In this document: positions 8,086-15,815 of the stretch, piece after piece | Numbering within the stretch: the stretch's first letter is position 1 | Layout: each line of letters starts with the position of its first letter | NCBI RefSeq assembly: GCF_022899355.1 | Contig: NZ_JALJCK010000012.1 | Span: 62,001 to 126,000, forward strand | Direction: 5' to 3' | Source: Shinella yambaruensis | GTDB lineage: Bacteria > Pseudomonadota > Alphaproteobacteria > Rhizobiales > Rhizobiaceae | Length of the DNA: 64,000 nt | Made by a program: the position numbers and the translations under genes | Notes under the pieces: model-generated | Databases searched by the model: none | What the model was told of the DNA's origin: nothing | Seen by the model: only the letters and a program-made list of their open reading frames with translations

Positions 8086-8285
8086 ACGGGAGGAGGGCGG
8101 CCTTTCCCTGGGAGGCGGCGCTTCATGCCGGGCTCTGCCGGATGCGGCTTTCGGCGAAGGATTTCTGGGCGATGACGCCGCGCGAGCTGGCCTTCGCGCT
8201 CGGCGTGCTGCGGCCTGTGCCGCCCGCGCCCGGGCGCGATGCGCTTGCCGCGCTGATGCGCGCCTTTCCCGACCACAAGGAGTGA
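8082..8285 (+). CDS. Small phage tail assembly chaperone (GTA gp10.1/rcc01693-like), unusual start
   Basis: A short frame not preceded by a normal start codon. The encoded protein reads FPWEAALHAG near the N terminus, then LSAKDFWAMTPRELAFALG and ends RAFPDHKE. This closely fits the small tail chaperone that follows gp10 in GTA clusters (PFPW and FW.MTPREL signatures). Upstream of FPWEAA no in-frame ATG, GTG or TTG is seen. The nearest possibility is CTG at 8082, overlapping the gp10 stop, while the first ATG (8142) would delete the conserved FPWEAA region. Either CTG initiation or a programmed frameshift from gp10 is possible. The start is uncertain; the family call is firm. Confidence 0.7.
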   Translation: MNGRRAAFPWEAALHAGLCRMRLSAKDFWAMTPRELAFALGVLRPVPPAPGRDALAALMRAFPDHKE

Positions 8286-8288
8286 ACG

Positions 8289-8822
8289 ATGGCGGATACG
8301 GATGACAGACCGCTTGCCGGCACGCTCGACGATGCCGGGCAGCTTTCGGCGATCTTCGACGACCTGGAGGCGCGCTCGCGCTCCTTCGGCGCGGCGCTGA
8401 CGAACGCGCTGAAGGGTGCGGTCGTCGACGGCAAGGGGCTGGAGAGCGTGTTGCGCGGGCTGGCGGTGCGCATGAGCGACATTGCGCTTTCCGTTGGGCT
8501 GAAGCCGCTGGAAGGGTTTTTGTCGTCGGGCTTTTCCGGCCTGCTCGGCGGCGCGACGCCCTTCGCCAAGGGCGGGGTCGTGGCCTCGCCGACCTATTTC
8601 GGGACCGGCGGCGGGCTCGGGCTGATGGGCGAGGCGGGGGCGGAGGCGATCCTGCCCCTGAAGCGCGGGCCGGATGGGGCGCTGGGTGTCGCCGGCGAGG
8701 GCGGCGGGACGCGCATCGTCTTCAACGTGACGGCGCAGGATGCGGCGAGTTTCCGCAAGTCCGAGGGGCAGATCGCGGCCATGCTGACGCGCGCCGTGGG
8801 GCGCGGGCAGCGCAGTTTGTGA
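8289..8822 (+). CDS. Short tail tape measure protein (GTA gp11-like)
   Basis: A 177-residue GTA-type tape measure, very short compared with siphophage homologues, implying a short tail. Seen are a helical N-terminal half (LSAIFDDLEARSRSFGAALT), a glycine-rich hydrophobic part FAKGGVVASPTYFGTGG, and MGEAGAEAILPLKRGPDG, the standard ending of lambda-type tape measures. The C terminus carries FNVTAQDAASFRKSEGQIAA. The RBS AAGGAG overlaps the stop of the chaperone gene. A repeat-filled gap of 400 bases follows, so the tail-tip genes may use a separate translation or transcription start. Confidence 0.88.
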   Translation: MADTDDRPLAGTLDDAGQLSAIFDDLEARSRSFGAALTNALKGAVVDGKGLESVLRGLAVRMSDIALSVGLKPLEGFLSSGFSGLLGGATPFAKGGVVASPTYFGTGGGLGLMGEAGAEAILPLKRGPDGALGVAGEGGGTRIVFNVTAQDAASFRKSEGQIAAMLTRAVGRGQRSL

Positions 8823-8877
8823 GGGCGAAACCCCTCATCCCGCTGCTGCGGCCTTATCCCCGAGGGGCATGGCTGTC

Positions 8878-9075
8878 GCCTATGCAATTCGACGTTGCTC
8901 CATCCCCTTCTCCCCCGCGGGGAGAAGGTGCCGGCAGGCGGATGAGGGGGATGGCGAAGGCGCAAAGGCTCGATCCGAGCCACCCCCTCATCCGACCCTT
9001 CGGGCCACCTTCTCCCCGCGGGGGAGAAGGGGAGAGCGGCACCGTCGAACGCCGTAGGCGATCGCCCTGCCGCGG
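8878..9075. repeat. Mosaic palindromic repeat (family A1), copy 1, in the 8823-9222 gap
   Basis: An element of about 190 bp: outer edge TATGCAATTCGACGTTGC, a stem of CCTTCTCCCCCGCGGGG and its complement, GGCGGATGAGGGGGATGGCG, a conserved spacer GCGAAGGCGCAAAG...TCCGAGCCA, then an opposite stem CCTTCTCCCCGCGGGGGAG and a right edge GTAGGCGATCGCCCTGCC. The same order is found at 29831, 41310 and 45808. A half element follows at 9150-9197. The gap between tape measure and distal tail genes otherwise holds no gene. Confidence 0.85.
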
Positions 9076-9149
9076 GCGGGGAGAAGGGAATCGGGGTGAG
9101 GGTTTCGCGATAAGTGGCTCGGGCGATTCGGGAAAACCGCGCTCCACGT

Positions 9150-9197
9150 TCCTTCTCCCCGCCTGCGGGGAGAAGGTCGCGGCAGCGGGATGAGGGG
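9150..9197. repeat. Solitary half of a family A palindrome
   Basis: The stem CCTTCTCCCCGCCTGCGGGG with its complement is followed by GCAGCGGGATGAGGGGG. This is one arm of the family A repeat without its partner. It ends 25 bases before the distal tail gene start and could fold over its upstream region. Confidence 0.7.
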
Positions 9198-9222
9198 GCG
9201 GAGCATTTTCGGAGAGATGGGC

Positions 9223-9858
9223 ATGGCAGGATTTCATGAGGTGCGGTTTCCGCTGCGTGTCGCGCTCGGCACCAGCGGCGGGCCGGTGCGGCGGACGGAT
9301 ATCGTCAGCCTTTCCAACGGGCGGGAGAACCGCAATCGCCGCTGGCACGATGCGCGGCGGCGCTACGATGCGGGTTCGGGCGTGCGGTCGCTCGAGGATC
9401 TCTATGCGGTGCTCGCCTTCTTCGAGGCGCGGGCCGGGCAGTTTTACGGCTTCCGCTTCCATGATCCGGTGGACCACAAGTCCTGTGCGCCGGGCGGGGC
9501 GGTCAGCGCCACGGACCAGCAGATCGGCATGGGGGACGGTGCGACGGCGGCCTTCCAGCTCGTCAAGCGCTATGCGGATGCCGGCGGGGAGACGGTGCGC
9601 ACCATCGAAAAGCCGGTCATGGGCACGGTGGTCGTCTCGGTGGCGGGCAGCACGCGGCCGGCGGCGGACTATACGGTGGACCATGCGACGGGTGTCGTCA
9701 CCTTCAAGCCGGGCAAGATACCGGCTTCGGGCGCGATCCGGGCGGGCTACGCGTTCGACGTGCCGGTGCGCTTCGACACGGACCGCATCGACATCGACCT
9801 CGCGCAGTTCGATGCCGGGCGCATTCCCTCCATTCCGCTGGTGGAGATCCGGCCATGA
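9223..9858 (+). CDS. DUF2460 distal tail protein (GTA gp12-like)
   Basis: A 211-residue protein equivalent to the GTA distal tail ring that links the tube to the baseplate hub. It begins FHEVRFPLRVALGTSGGP (about 4-21) and contains SLSNGRENRNRRWHDARRR and FFEARAGQFYGFRFHDPVDH, both diagnostic of DUF2460. The C-terminal RFDTDRIDIDLAQFDAG is also typical. Of two in-frame ATGs (9217, 9223) the second fits the GGAGAG RBS at 9211 better. Its stop overlaps the hub gene start (ATGA). Confidence 0.9.
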   Translation: MAGFHEVRFPLRVALGTSGGPVRRTDIVSLSNGRENRNRRWHDARRRYDAGSGVRSLEDLYAVLAFFEARAGQFYGFRFHDPVDHKSCAPGGAVSATDQQIGMGDGATAAFQLVKRYADAGGETVRTIEKPVMGTVVVSVAGSTRPAADYTVDHATGVVTFKPGKIPASGAIRAGYAFDVPVRFDTDRIDIDLAQFDAGRIPSIPLVEIRP

Positions 9859-10745
9859 GGACGATCCCGGGCGGATTGCAGGCGCATCTCGACGGCGAGG
9901 CGACGACGCTGTGCCATGCCTGGCGGGTGACGCGGCGCGACGGCGTGGTGATGGGCTTTACCGACCACGACCGCGACCTTTCCTTCGGCGGGCTCGCCTA
10001 TCTGGCGGCGAGCGGCTTCGAAGCGAGCGAGACGGAGGACGGCAACGGGCTTTCGGCCGAGGGCGGTGATCTCGCGGGCGGGTTTTCGGCGGAGGCGATC
10101 CGCACCGAGGACCTTTCCGCGGGGCGCTACGACGGGGCGAAGGTCGAGGTCTATTGGGTCAACTGGCAGAACCCCGCGCAGCGGCTGCTGCTGCGCACGG
10201 CCGAGCTTGGCGAGGTGCGGCGCGAGGGCGGGCTTTTTCGCGCCGAGCTGCGGCGGCTGACGCACCGGCTCGACCAGGTGCGTGGGCGTATCTACGGGCA
10301 TCGCTGCGATGCGGTGCTGGGCGACGGCCGGTGCGGCGTGAACGCGGCGGCGCCGGCCTTCCGCGCGACGGCGACGGTGGGCGCGGTGCTGGACGACATG
10401 CGGCTGCGGGTGAGCGGGCTCTCCGGCTTTGCCGAGCGGTTCTTCCGCTATGGCGTGCTCACCTTCACGAGCGGCGCGGCGGAGGGGCTGGCGGCGGATA
10501 TCGAGGACCAGCGCAAGGTGGCGGGCGGCGACGAGCTGACCTTCTGGCTGCCGGTGCCGGCCGGGGTGGCCGCGGGCGATGCGATGCAGGTGACGGCAGG
10601 GTGCGACAAGCGCTTTGCGACCTGCAAGGCCAAGTTCTCCAACGGGCTGAATTTCCGCGGTTTTCCGCACATGCCGGGCAGCGACTTCACCTATGGCTAT
10701 GCCGATGGCGAGACGGTGCATGACGGGAGGCCGCTCTATGAGTGA
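9855..10745 (+). CDS. DUF2163/phage BR0599 family hub protein (GTA gp13-like)
   Basis: A 296-residue tail hub component. The N-terminal DUF2163 domain is recognised by LDGEATTLCHAWRVTRRDG and FTDHDRDLSFGGL. The C-terminal BR0599 domain has CDKRFATCKAKFSNGLNFRG followed by FPHMPG. In Rhodobacter GTA the equivalent protein contributes an iron-sulfur-bearing hub, and several cysteines are present here (C20, the pair around HRCDAVLGDGRCG, CDKRFATC), consistent with metal binding. It starts by ATGA overlap with gp12; its stop overlaps the gp14 start by eight bases. Confidence 0.9.
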   Translation: MRTIPGGLQAHLDGEATTLCHAWRVTRRDGVVMGFTDHDRDLSFGGLAYLAASGFEASETEDGNGLSAEGGDLAGGFSAEAIRTEDLSAGRYDGAKVEVYWVNWQNPAQRLLLRTAELGEVRREGGLFRAELRRLTHRLDQVRGRIYGHRCDAVLGDGRCGVNAAAPAFRATATVGAVLDDMRLRVSGLSGFAERFFRYGVLTFTSGAAEGLAADIEDQRKVAGGDELTFWLPVPAGVAAGDAMQVTAGCDKRFATCKAKFSNGLNFRGFPHMPGSDFTYGYADGETVHDGRPLYE

Positions 10746-11361
10746 GATGCTGCGGGGTGCCCCTCATCCGGCCTGCCGGCCACCTTCTCCCCGTGAACGG
10801 GGAGAAGGGGACATGCCGAACCGTCTTCTTCCACCGCGGCAATGTCATGCGGGAAACCTTGGCGGCAAATCCCTTCTCCCCGCCTGCGGGGAGAAGGTGG
10901 CCGGCAGGCCGGATGAGGGGCCGGGACAGGATGCCGGCGATCGGGTCGTCGCGATCGCCCGCAGTTTCATCGGCACGCCCTACCGGCATCAGGGCGCGCT
11001 GAAGGGCGTCGGCTGCGATTGCCTCGGGCTGGTGCGCGGCGTGTGGCGGGAGCTTTACGGGGCGGAGCCGGAGGTGCCGGGCGCCTACGCTGCGGACTGG
11101 GCGGAGCGGGCGGGTGCGGAGCGGCTGCTGGAGGCGGCGGCGCGGCATTGCGGCGCGGCGCTGCCGGTCGCGGCGCTGCGGCCGGGCGATATCCTCATCT
11201 TTCGCTGGCGGGCGGGGGTGGCGGCGAAACATGCCGGCATCGCGGCGCCAGACGCGCATTTCATCCATGCCTATGAGCAGGCGGCGGTGACCGAATCGCC
11301 GCTCGTGCCCGCATGGCGCCGGCGGATCGCCGGCGTCTTCCGTTTTCCGGAGATTTCCTGA
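10738..11361 (+). CDS. NlpC/P60 cell-wall peptidase (GTA gp14-like) with in-frame repeat insertion
   Basis: A tail-tip peptidase expected to open peptidoglycan during particle entry. The catalytic domain starts at DRVVAIARSFIGTPYRHQ and includes the nucleophile Cys in GCDCLGLVRG and a catalytic His in AKHAGI. In homologues this domain starts a few residues after the initiator Met. Here about 54 extra residues intervene, with a composition explained entirely by a family A2 palindromic repeat (10760-10920) that is read through in frame. The rest of the protein is intact to the C terminus (AGVFRFPEIS). The start at 10738 overlaps the gp13 stop. Alternative internal starts after the insertion are not obvious. 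Confidence 0.88.
   Translation: MSEMLRGAPHPACRPPSPRERGEGDMPNRLLPPRQCHAGNLGGKSLLPACGEKVAGRPDEGPGQDAGDRVVAIARSFIGTPYRHQGALKGVGCDCLGLVRGVWRELYGAEPEVPGAYAADWAERAGAERLLEAAARHCGAALPVAALRPGDILIFRWRAGVAAKHAGIAAPDAHFIHAYEQAAVTESPLVPAWRRRIAGVFRFPEIS
10760..10920. repeat. Family A2 palindromic repeat inside the gp14 coding sequence
   Basis: The outer arms CCCCTCATCCGGCCTGCCGG and its complement frame two inner stems (CTTCTCCCCGTGAACGGGG and CTTCTCCCCGCCTGCGGGG with complements) and a central GACATGCC...GGCATGTC-like spacer. It is about 161 bp and contains no stop in the gp14 frame. It is the same element type as in the intergenic copies at 3088-3220 and 55167-55305. Confidence 0.88.
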
Positions 11362-11364
11362 GCC

Positions 11365-14300
11365 ATGGCGACACTTCTCTTCCAGGCGGCGGGCGCGACG
11401 CTCGGCGGCCTCTTCGGGCCGTTCGGCGCCATGCTCGGCCGGGCCGTCGGGGCGCTGGCGGGCTCGGCGGTCGACCGCTCGCTGATCAACGGCATGACGA
11501 CGATTCCCGGCGCGCGGCTCAATGACGGGCGCGTGCCGGGGGCGGAGGAAGGCACGGCGATGAGCCGCGTCTACGGCACGGCGCGTGTCGGCGGCACGCT
11601 GATCTGGGCGACGCGCTTCGAGGAGGACGTCTCCGTCGAGCGCAGCGGCGGCAAGGCGAGCGGGCCGCGGGTCGAGACCTTCAGCTATTTCGCCAACTTC
11701 GCCGTCGGCGTGTGCGAAGGGCCGATCGCCGGCGTCAGGCGCGTCTTCGCGGACGGGCGGGAGATCGACCTGACCGGCATCGAGATGCGCGTCCATCGCG
11801 GCACCGCCGATCAGGCGCCCGATCCGCTGATCCTCGCCAAGCAGGGGGCGGGCAACGCGCCGGCCTATCGCGGGCTTGCCTATGTCGTCTTCGAGCGGCT
11901 GCCGCTCGACACGTTCGGCAACCGCATCCCCATCCTGCAGTTCGAGGTGCTGAAGCCGGTCGGCTCGCTGGAGGGCAAGGTCCGGGCGGTGACGGTCATT
12001 CCGGGATCGAGCGAGCATGGCTATGACCCCGAACTGGTGACGGAGAAGATTTCCGAAGGCAAGGCGCGCAACCTGAACCGCAACACGCTGGTGGCGGCGA
12101 CGGACTGGGTGGCCTCGATCGACGAATTGCAGGCGCTGTGCCCCGGCCTCGAACGGGTGGGGCTGGTGGTCGCCTGGTTCGGCACGGACCTTCGGGCGGG
12201 CCAGTGCCGCATCCTGCCGGGGGTGGAGGTGTCCGAGCGGCTGGAGGAGAGCCGGCCGTGGAAGGTCTGCGGCATCGCGCGCGCGGACGCCTATGTGGTG
12301 AGCCGCGTCGAGGGTCGGCCGGCCTATGGCGGCACGCCCTCGGATGCGAGCGTGATCGCGGCCATCCGCGACCTGAGGGCGCGCGGGATCGAGGTCTATC
12401 TCTACCCTTTCCTGATGATGGACGTGCCGGCCGACAACGCGCTGCCGGACCCCTATGGCGACGTGCGGCAGGCGCCCTATCCCTGGCGCGGGCGTATCAC
12501 CTGCCATCCACAATCCGCCGAGGGAACCGCTTCGGCGCGCGGCCAGGTGAACGCCTTTGTCGGCGCGGCCGGGGCGGGGAGCTTTTCCGTTTCGGGCGAG
12601 GAGATCGCCGGCCCCGCCGGCGACGAGGGGTTCCGGCGGCTGATCCTGCATTATGCGCTGCTGGCGAAGGCGGCGGGCGGGGTGGAAGGCTTCCTGATCG
12701 GCTCGGAAATGCGCGGGCTGACCTGGCTGCGCGACGGGAGCGGGGCCTTTCCCTTCGTCGAGGCGCTTGGCGCGCTTGCGGGCGACGTGCGGGCGATCCT
12801 CGGGCCGGGCACGAAGATCACCTACGGGGCCGACTGGAGCGAATATTTCGGCTACCAGCCGCCGGGCGGCAGCGGCGAGGTGCGCTATCATCTCGACCCG
12901 CTCTGGGCCTCCCCGGCGATCGATGCGGTGGGCATCGACAATTACATGCCGCTCTCCGACTGGCAGAATGCCGATACGCTGGCCGGCAATCCGGACGCGT
13001 TTCGCCATTCCGAGGACATGGCGGCCATGCGCGCCATGATCACCGGCGGCGAGGGGTTCGACTGGTATTATCCCGACGCGGCGGCGCGGGCGGCGCGCGA
13101 GCGCGTGCCCATCACCGACGGCATGGCGGGAAAGCCCTGGGTGTTCCGCTACAAGGACCTCGAGAACTGGTGGGGCAATCGCCACTACGAGCGCGGGCCG
13201 GGCGGGGCGGAGCTTTCCGGCCACACCGCCTGGGTGCCGCGCTCCAAGCCGATCTGGTTCACCGAGCTCGGCTGCCCGGCGGTCGACAAGGGGGCGAACC
13301 AGCCGAACGTCTTCGTCGATCCGAAAAGCTCGGAGAACGCGCTGCCCTATCATTCCGGCGGGGCGCGCAACGACGCGGTGCAGCGGCGCTTCCTCGACGC
13401 GCACCACGGCTGGTGGCAGGGCAGCGGGCCGGAGGCCGGCATGGTCGATCCGGGCCATGTCTTCCTCTGGACCTGGGATGCGCGGCCCTATCCGGCCTTT
13501 CCCGAGGATACCGCACTCTGGTCGGACGGGCTCAACTGGCAGCGCGGGCACTGGCTGAACGCGCGGCTCGGGGCCGGGACGGTGGCGGATGTCATCGCGG
13601 CGATCCTGAAGGATCACGGGTTCCACGATTTCGACGTCTCGGGCGTTGCCGGCGATCTCTCCGGTTTCGTGCAGGCGGACCAGACCTCGGCGCGCGCGCT
13701 GATCGAGCCGCTGATGGAAGCGTTCCAGATCGATGCGCTGGAGGCGAACGGCAGGCTGGTCTTCCGATCGCGGCTGAAATCCGCGCTGCCGCCGGCGGAG
13801 ATCGGCCTTCTTGCCGAGCGGCCGGAGGAGGTGCTGTTCGAGGAGAGCCGCGGGCATATCAGCGATTTCGCGGGCGAGGCGATCCTCGACCATTTCGACG
13901 ATTCGGGCACCTATTCGCGCGTGACGGCGCGCTCGCGCCGCATGGCAGGGGAGAACGACCGCGTGCTGCGGCTGGCGCTGCCGGCGGTGCTACATGCGGG
14001 GGCGGCCGCGGCGAGCGTCGAGACGGCGCTGCGCGACCAGCGGGCGGGGCAGCGCCGGCTCACCTTCCGCCTGCCGCCGACCGCGATGGGTGTGACGCCG
14101 GGCGACATCGTGCGGCTGGCCGACGGGCCGGAGGGGCGCTTTCTCATCACCGGCATCACCGACGGACTGGTGCGGGAGGTGGAGGCGCGGGCGATCGCGG
14201 CGGGGGACAGCCCGGCGCCGTTGCTGCCGGACGGCCGGCCGCGGCCGGCGAGCGGGGTGGGCGACGCCTTTGCGCCGGACGTCGTTTTCCTCGACCTGCC

Positions 14301-15198
14301 GGTCCTCGGGTCTGGCGGGGCGCAGGATTTTGCGCGTGTCGCGGCCTATGCGCATCCCTGGCGCTCCATGATCGTGTCGAGTTCGGAGGGCAGCGAAGGT
14401 TATCGCAGCCGCGTACGGCTCGACCGGCCGGCGCGGATCGGCACGCTGGTCGAGCCGCTGGCGGCGGGCGTCGCCGGGCGGTTCGATCCGGGGCGGGCGA
14501 TCATGCTCGACCTGCCTTTCGGCGGGCTTTCCGCGGTGGACACGCTGGCCATGCTGAACGGCGCCAACCGCCTTGCGCTCAGAGCCGGCAGCGGGGCCTG
14601 GGAAATCGTCGGTTTTGCCGGGGCGAGCGAGGTCGCGCCGGGGCGCTGGCGACTCACCCGGCTGCTGCGCGCCCTGCATGGCACCGAGGATGCCATGGCG
14701 TCCGGCCATGCGGCCGGGACGCGGGCGGTGGTGCTGGACGATGCGGTGCTGCCGCTCGGTCTCGACGTGGAGGAGGTGGGGCGGCTCTCCAACTGGCTCG
14801 TCGAGCCTGTCGGCATGACGCCGGGACAGGCGGGTCCCTTCGCCTTTGCCGGCGGCGAGCGGGCGCTGACGCCCTTGGCGCCGGTGCATCTGCGCGGCCG
14901 GCGGGACGTCGACGGCGCCGTGCGCTTGTCGTGGATCCGGCGGGGGCGGATCGATTCGGACAGCTGGCTTGCCGCCGAGATCCCGCTCGACGAGCCGGCG
15001 GAGGCCTATCGCCTCGACATCCTCTCCGGCGCGGTGCCGGTGCGCAGCGTCGAGATCGCGGCGCCGGCCTTCACCTATCCCGCCGACCAGGAGCTTGCCG
15101 ATTTCGGCGCGCCGCAGGCCGCGCTCTCCATCCGCGTGCGCCAGCTCGGCCGGGCCATCCCGCTCGGCCTGCCGGCGCGGGCGACGATCCTTCTCTGA
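11365..15198 (+). CDS. GTA megatron: TIM-barrel-like multidomain tail protein (gp15-like)
   Basis: A 1277-residue host-specificity and tail-fibre hub protein. The hydrophobic glycine-rich N terminus (GATLGGLFGPFGAMLGRAVG) is the membrane-interacting or pilot helix seen in this family. The N-terminal hub region carries EDVSVERSGGKASG and SYFANFAVGVCEGP. The GTA TIM-barrel domain spans roughly residues 430-740 (ITYGADWSEYFGYQ; WFTELGCPAVDKGANQPN). A phage-tail-3 type domain follows (about 760-930), and a receptor-facing C-terminal part ends GLPARATILL. ATG 11365 follows the gp14 stop by three bases, after GGAGATTTCC. Length and order match GTA gp15. Confidence 0.95.
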   Translation: MATLLFQAAGATLGGLFGPFGAMLGRAVGALAGSAVDRSLINGMTTIPGARLNDGRVPGAEEGTAMSRVYGTARVGGTLIWATRFEEDVSVERSGGKASGPRVETFSYFANFAVGVCEGPIAGVRRVFADGREIDLTGIEMRVHRGTADQAPDPLILAKQGAGNAPAYRGLAYVVFERLPLDTFGNRIPILQFEVLKPVGSLEGKVRAVTVIPGSSEHGYDPELVTEKISEGKARNLNRNTLVAATDWVASIDELQALCPGLERVGLVVAWFGTDLRAGQCRILPGVEVSERLEESRPWKVCGIARADAYVVSRVEGRPAYGGTPSDASVIAAIRDLRARGIEVYLYPFLMMDVPADNALPDPYGDVRQAPYPWRGRITCHPQSAEGTASARGQVNAFVGAAGAGSFSVSGEEIAGPAGDEGFRRLILHYALLAKAAGGVEGFLIGSEMRGLTWLRDGSGAFPFVEALGALAGDVRAILGPGTKITYGADWSEYFGYQPPGGSGEVRYHLDPLWASPAIDAVGIDNYMPLSDWQNADTLAGNPDAFRHSEDMAAMRAMITGGEGFDWYYPDAAARAARERVPITDGMAGKPWVFRYKDLENWWGNRHYERGPGGAELSGHTAWVPRSKPIWFTELGCPAVDKGANQPNVFVDPKSSENALPYHSGGARNDAVQRRFLDAHHGWWQGSGPEAGMVDPGHVFLWTWDARPYPAFPEDTALWSDGLNWQRGHWLNARLGAGTVADVIAAILKDHGFHDFDVSGVAGDLSGFVQADQTSARALIEPLMEAFQIDALEANGRLVFRSRLKSALPPAEIGLLAERPEEVLFEESRGHISDFAGEAILDHFDDSGTYSRVTARSRRMAGENDRVLRLALPAVLHAGAAAASVETALRDQRAGQRRLTFRLPPTAMGVTPGDIVRLADGPEGRFLITGITDGLVREVEARAIAAGDSPAPLLPDGRPRPASGVGDAFAPDVVFLDLPVLGSGGAQDFARVAAYAHPWRSMIVSSSEGSEGYRSRVRLDRPARIGTLVEPLAAGVAGRFDPGRAIMLDLPFGGLSAVDTLAMLNGANRLALRAGSGAWEIVGFAGASEVAPGRWRLTRLLRALHGTEDAMASGHAAGTRAVVLDDAVLPLGLDVEEVGRLSNWLVEPVGMTPGQAGPFAFAGGERALTPLAPVHLRGRRDVDGAVRLSWIRRGRIDSDSWLAAEIPLDEPAEAYRLDILSGAVPVRSVEIAAPAFTYPADQELADFGAPQAALSIRVRQLGRAIPLGLPARATILL

Positions 15199-15213
15199 CA
15201 GAAAGGAAAACCG

Positions 15214-15423
15214 ATGAATGACGAAACGAAAGCCTGGTACCGGTCGCGCACCGTCTGGGGCGCGCTGGTCGCGATCCTCGCCTCGCTCGCCAATGCGGCG
15301 GGCGTCGAGGTGACGGCGGGTGACGAAGGGGAACTGGCCGATCTCCTCGTGGCGGCGGTGGGCACGCTGGGCGGGTTCGTCGCGCTTTACGGGCGGATTT
15401 CCGCGCGCCGGCGGGTGCGGTGA
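15214..15423 (+). CDS. Two-segment small membrane protein, holin-like
   Basis: 69 residues with two hydrophobic segments (about 14-31, VWGALVAILASLANAAGV; about 44-62, LLVAAVGTLGGFVALYG) and a basic tail ISARRRVR. The N terminus DETKAWYRSRTVWGA is the pattern of small holin-like or lysis-associated proteins beside endolysins in rhizobial prophages (recognised from memory, not verified). The RBS AGAAAGGAAA lies just upstream and the gap to the megatron stop is 15 bases. Together with the muramidase at 1107 it could make the GTA cluster self-sufficient for lysis. Confidence 0.6.
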   Translation: MNDETKAWYRSRTVWGALVAILASLANAAGVEVTAGDEGELADLLVAAVGTLGGFVALYGRISARRRVR

Positions 15424-15433
15424 GGCGGCTTGA

Positions 15434-15472
15434 CGATCCACAAGGCATTCATTTGCCATTCAGCGTGGATCG
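15434..15472. promoter_or_regulatory. Inverted repeat overlapping a CTTGAC box upstream of feuN
   Basis: Perfect 8-bp arms CGATCCAC (15434-15441) and GTGGATCG (15465-15472) flank the repeated CATTCATTTGCCATTCAG. CTTGAC at 15429-15434 resembles a rhizobial -35 element. It ends 44 bases before the feuN ATG. This could be an operator for feuNPQ or a terminator of the GTA operon; the loop of 23 bases and lack of a T-tract favour an operator. Confidence 0.45.
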
Positions 15473-15515
15473 TTTATTGCTTGCATCACACTGATCCGCA
15501 CCTGAAAGTACATTC

Positions 15516-15767
15516 ATGGCCTCGCCACTTCTCATAACCGCGCTTGCGGCCAGCCTGATCCTGCCGGGGCCCGTCGAGACGGGCACCGCGCGGGATGTCG
15601 TCGCGGTCGCCGGCGACTGCAGCGACGCGGCTGCGCAGGTGGTTGCCCAGACGGGGGGCGAACTGCTCTCGGCGCAGCCGAAGGGCGATACCTGCGTGGT
15701 GACGGTGCTCGTGCCCGGCAAGGGCAATGCCCGGCCGCGCAAGGTGACCGTGCGCGTGCCGATGTAG
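15516..15767 (+). CDS. feuN: FeuN-like small periplasmic inhibitor of FeuPQ
   Basis: An 83-residue protein with an N-terminal hydrophobic export segment (LLITALAASLILPGPVETG), two cysteines (GDCSDAA, DTCVVTV) and a basic C terminus RPRKVTVRVPM. In Sinorhizobium meliloti a small periplasmic protein encoded just upstream of feuP, FeuN, restrains the FeuQ kinase and so FeuP output. Size, export signal and the position 48 bases before feuP all fit. The assignment rests mainly on context, since I recall the family only in outline. It precedes feuP on the same strand and is probably cotranscribed. Confidence 0.72.
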   Translation: MASPLLITALAASLILPGPVETGTARDVVAVAGDCSDAAAQVVAQTGGELLSAQPKGDTCVVTVLVPGKGNARPRKVTVRVPM

Positions 15768-15815
15768 GGCCGCCGGCCGTTCGTGATGGGACGAGAGAGA
15801 TAGGAAAGAGGGCGA

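Noticed and set aside
12138..15221. Second long plus-strand frame within the megatron gene
   Set aside because: It is a +1 register shadow of the TIM-barrel protein with Arg/Gly-rich composition and no family resemblance.
1..15423. Intact temperate prophage
   Set aside because: No integrase, repressor, replication or attachment-site candidates are visible and the order follows GTA genes; the left flank is outside the window, so this is not absolutely excluded.
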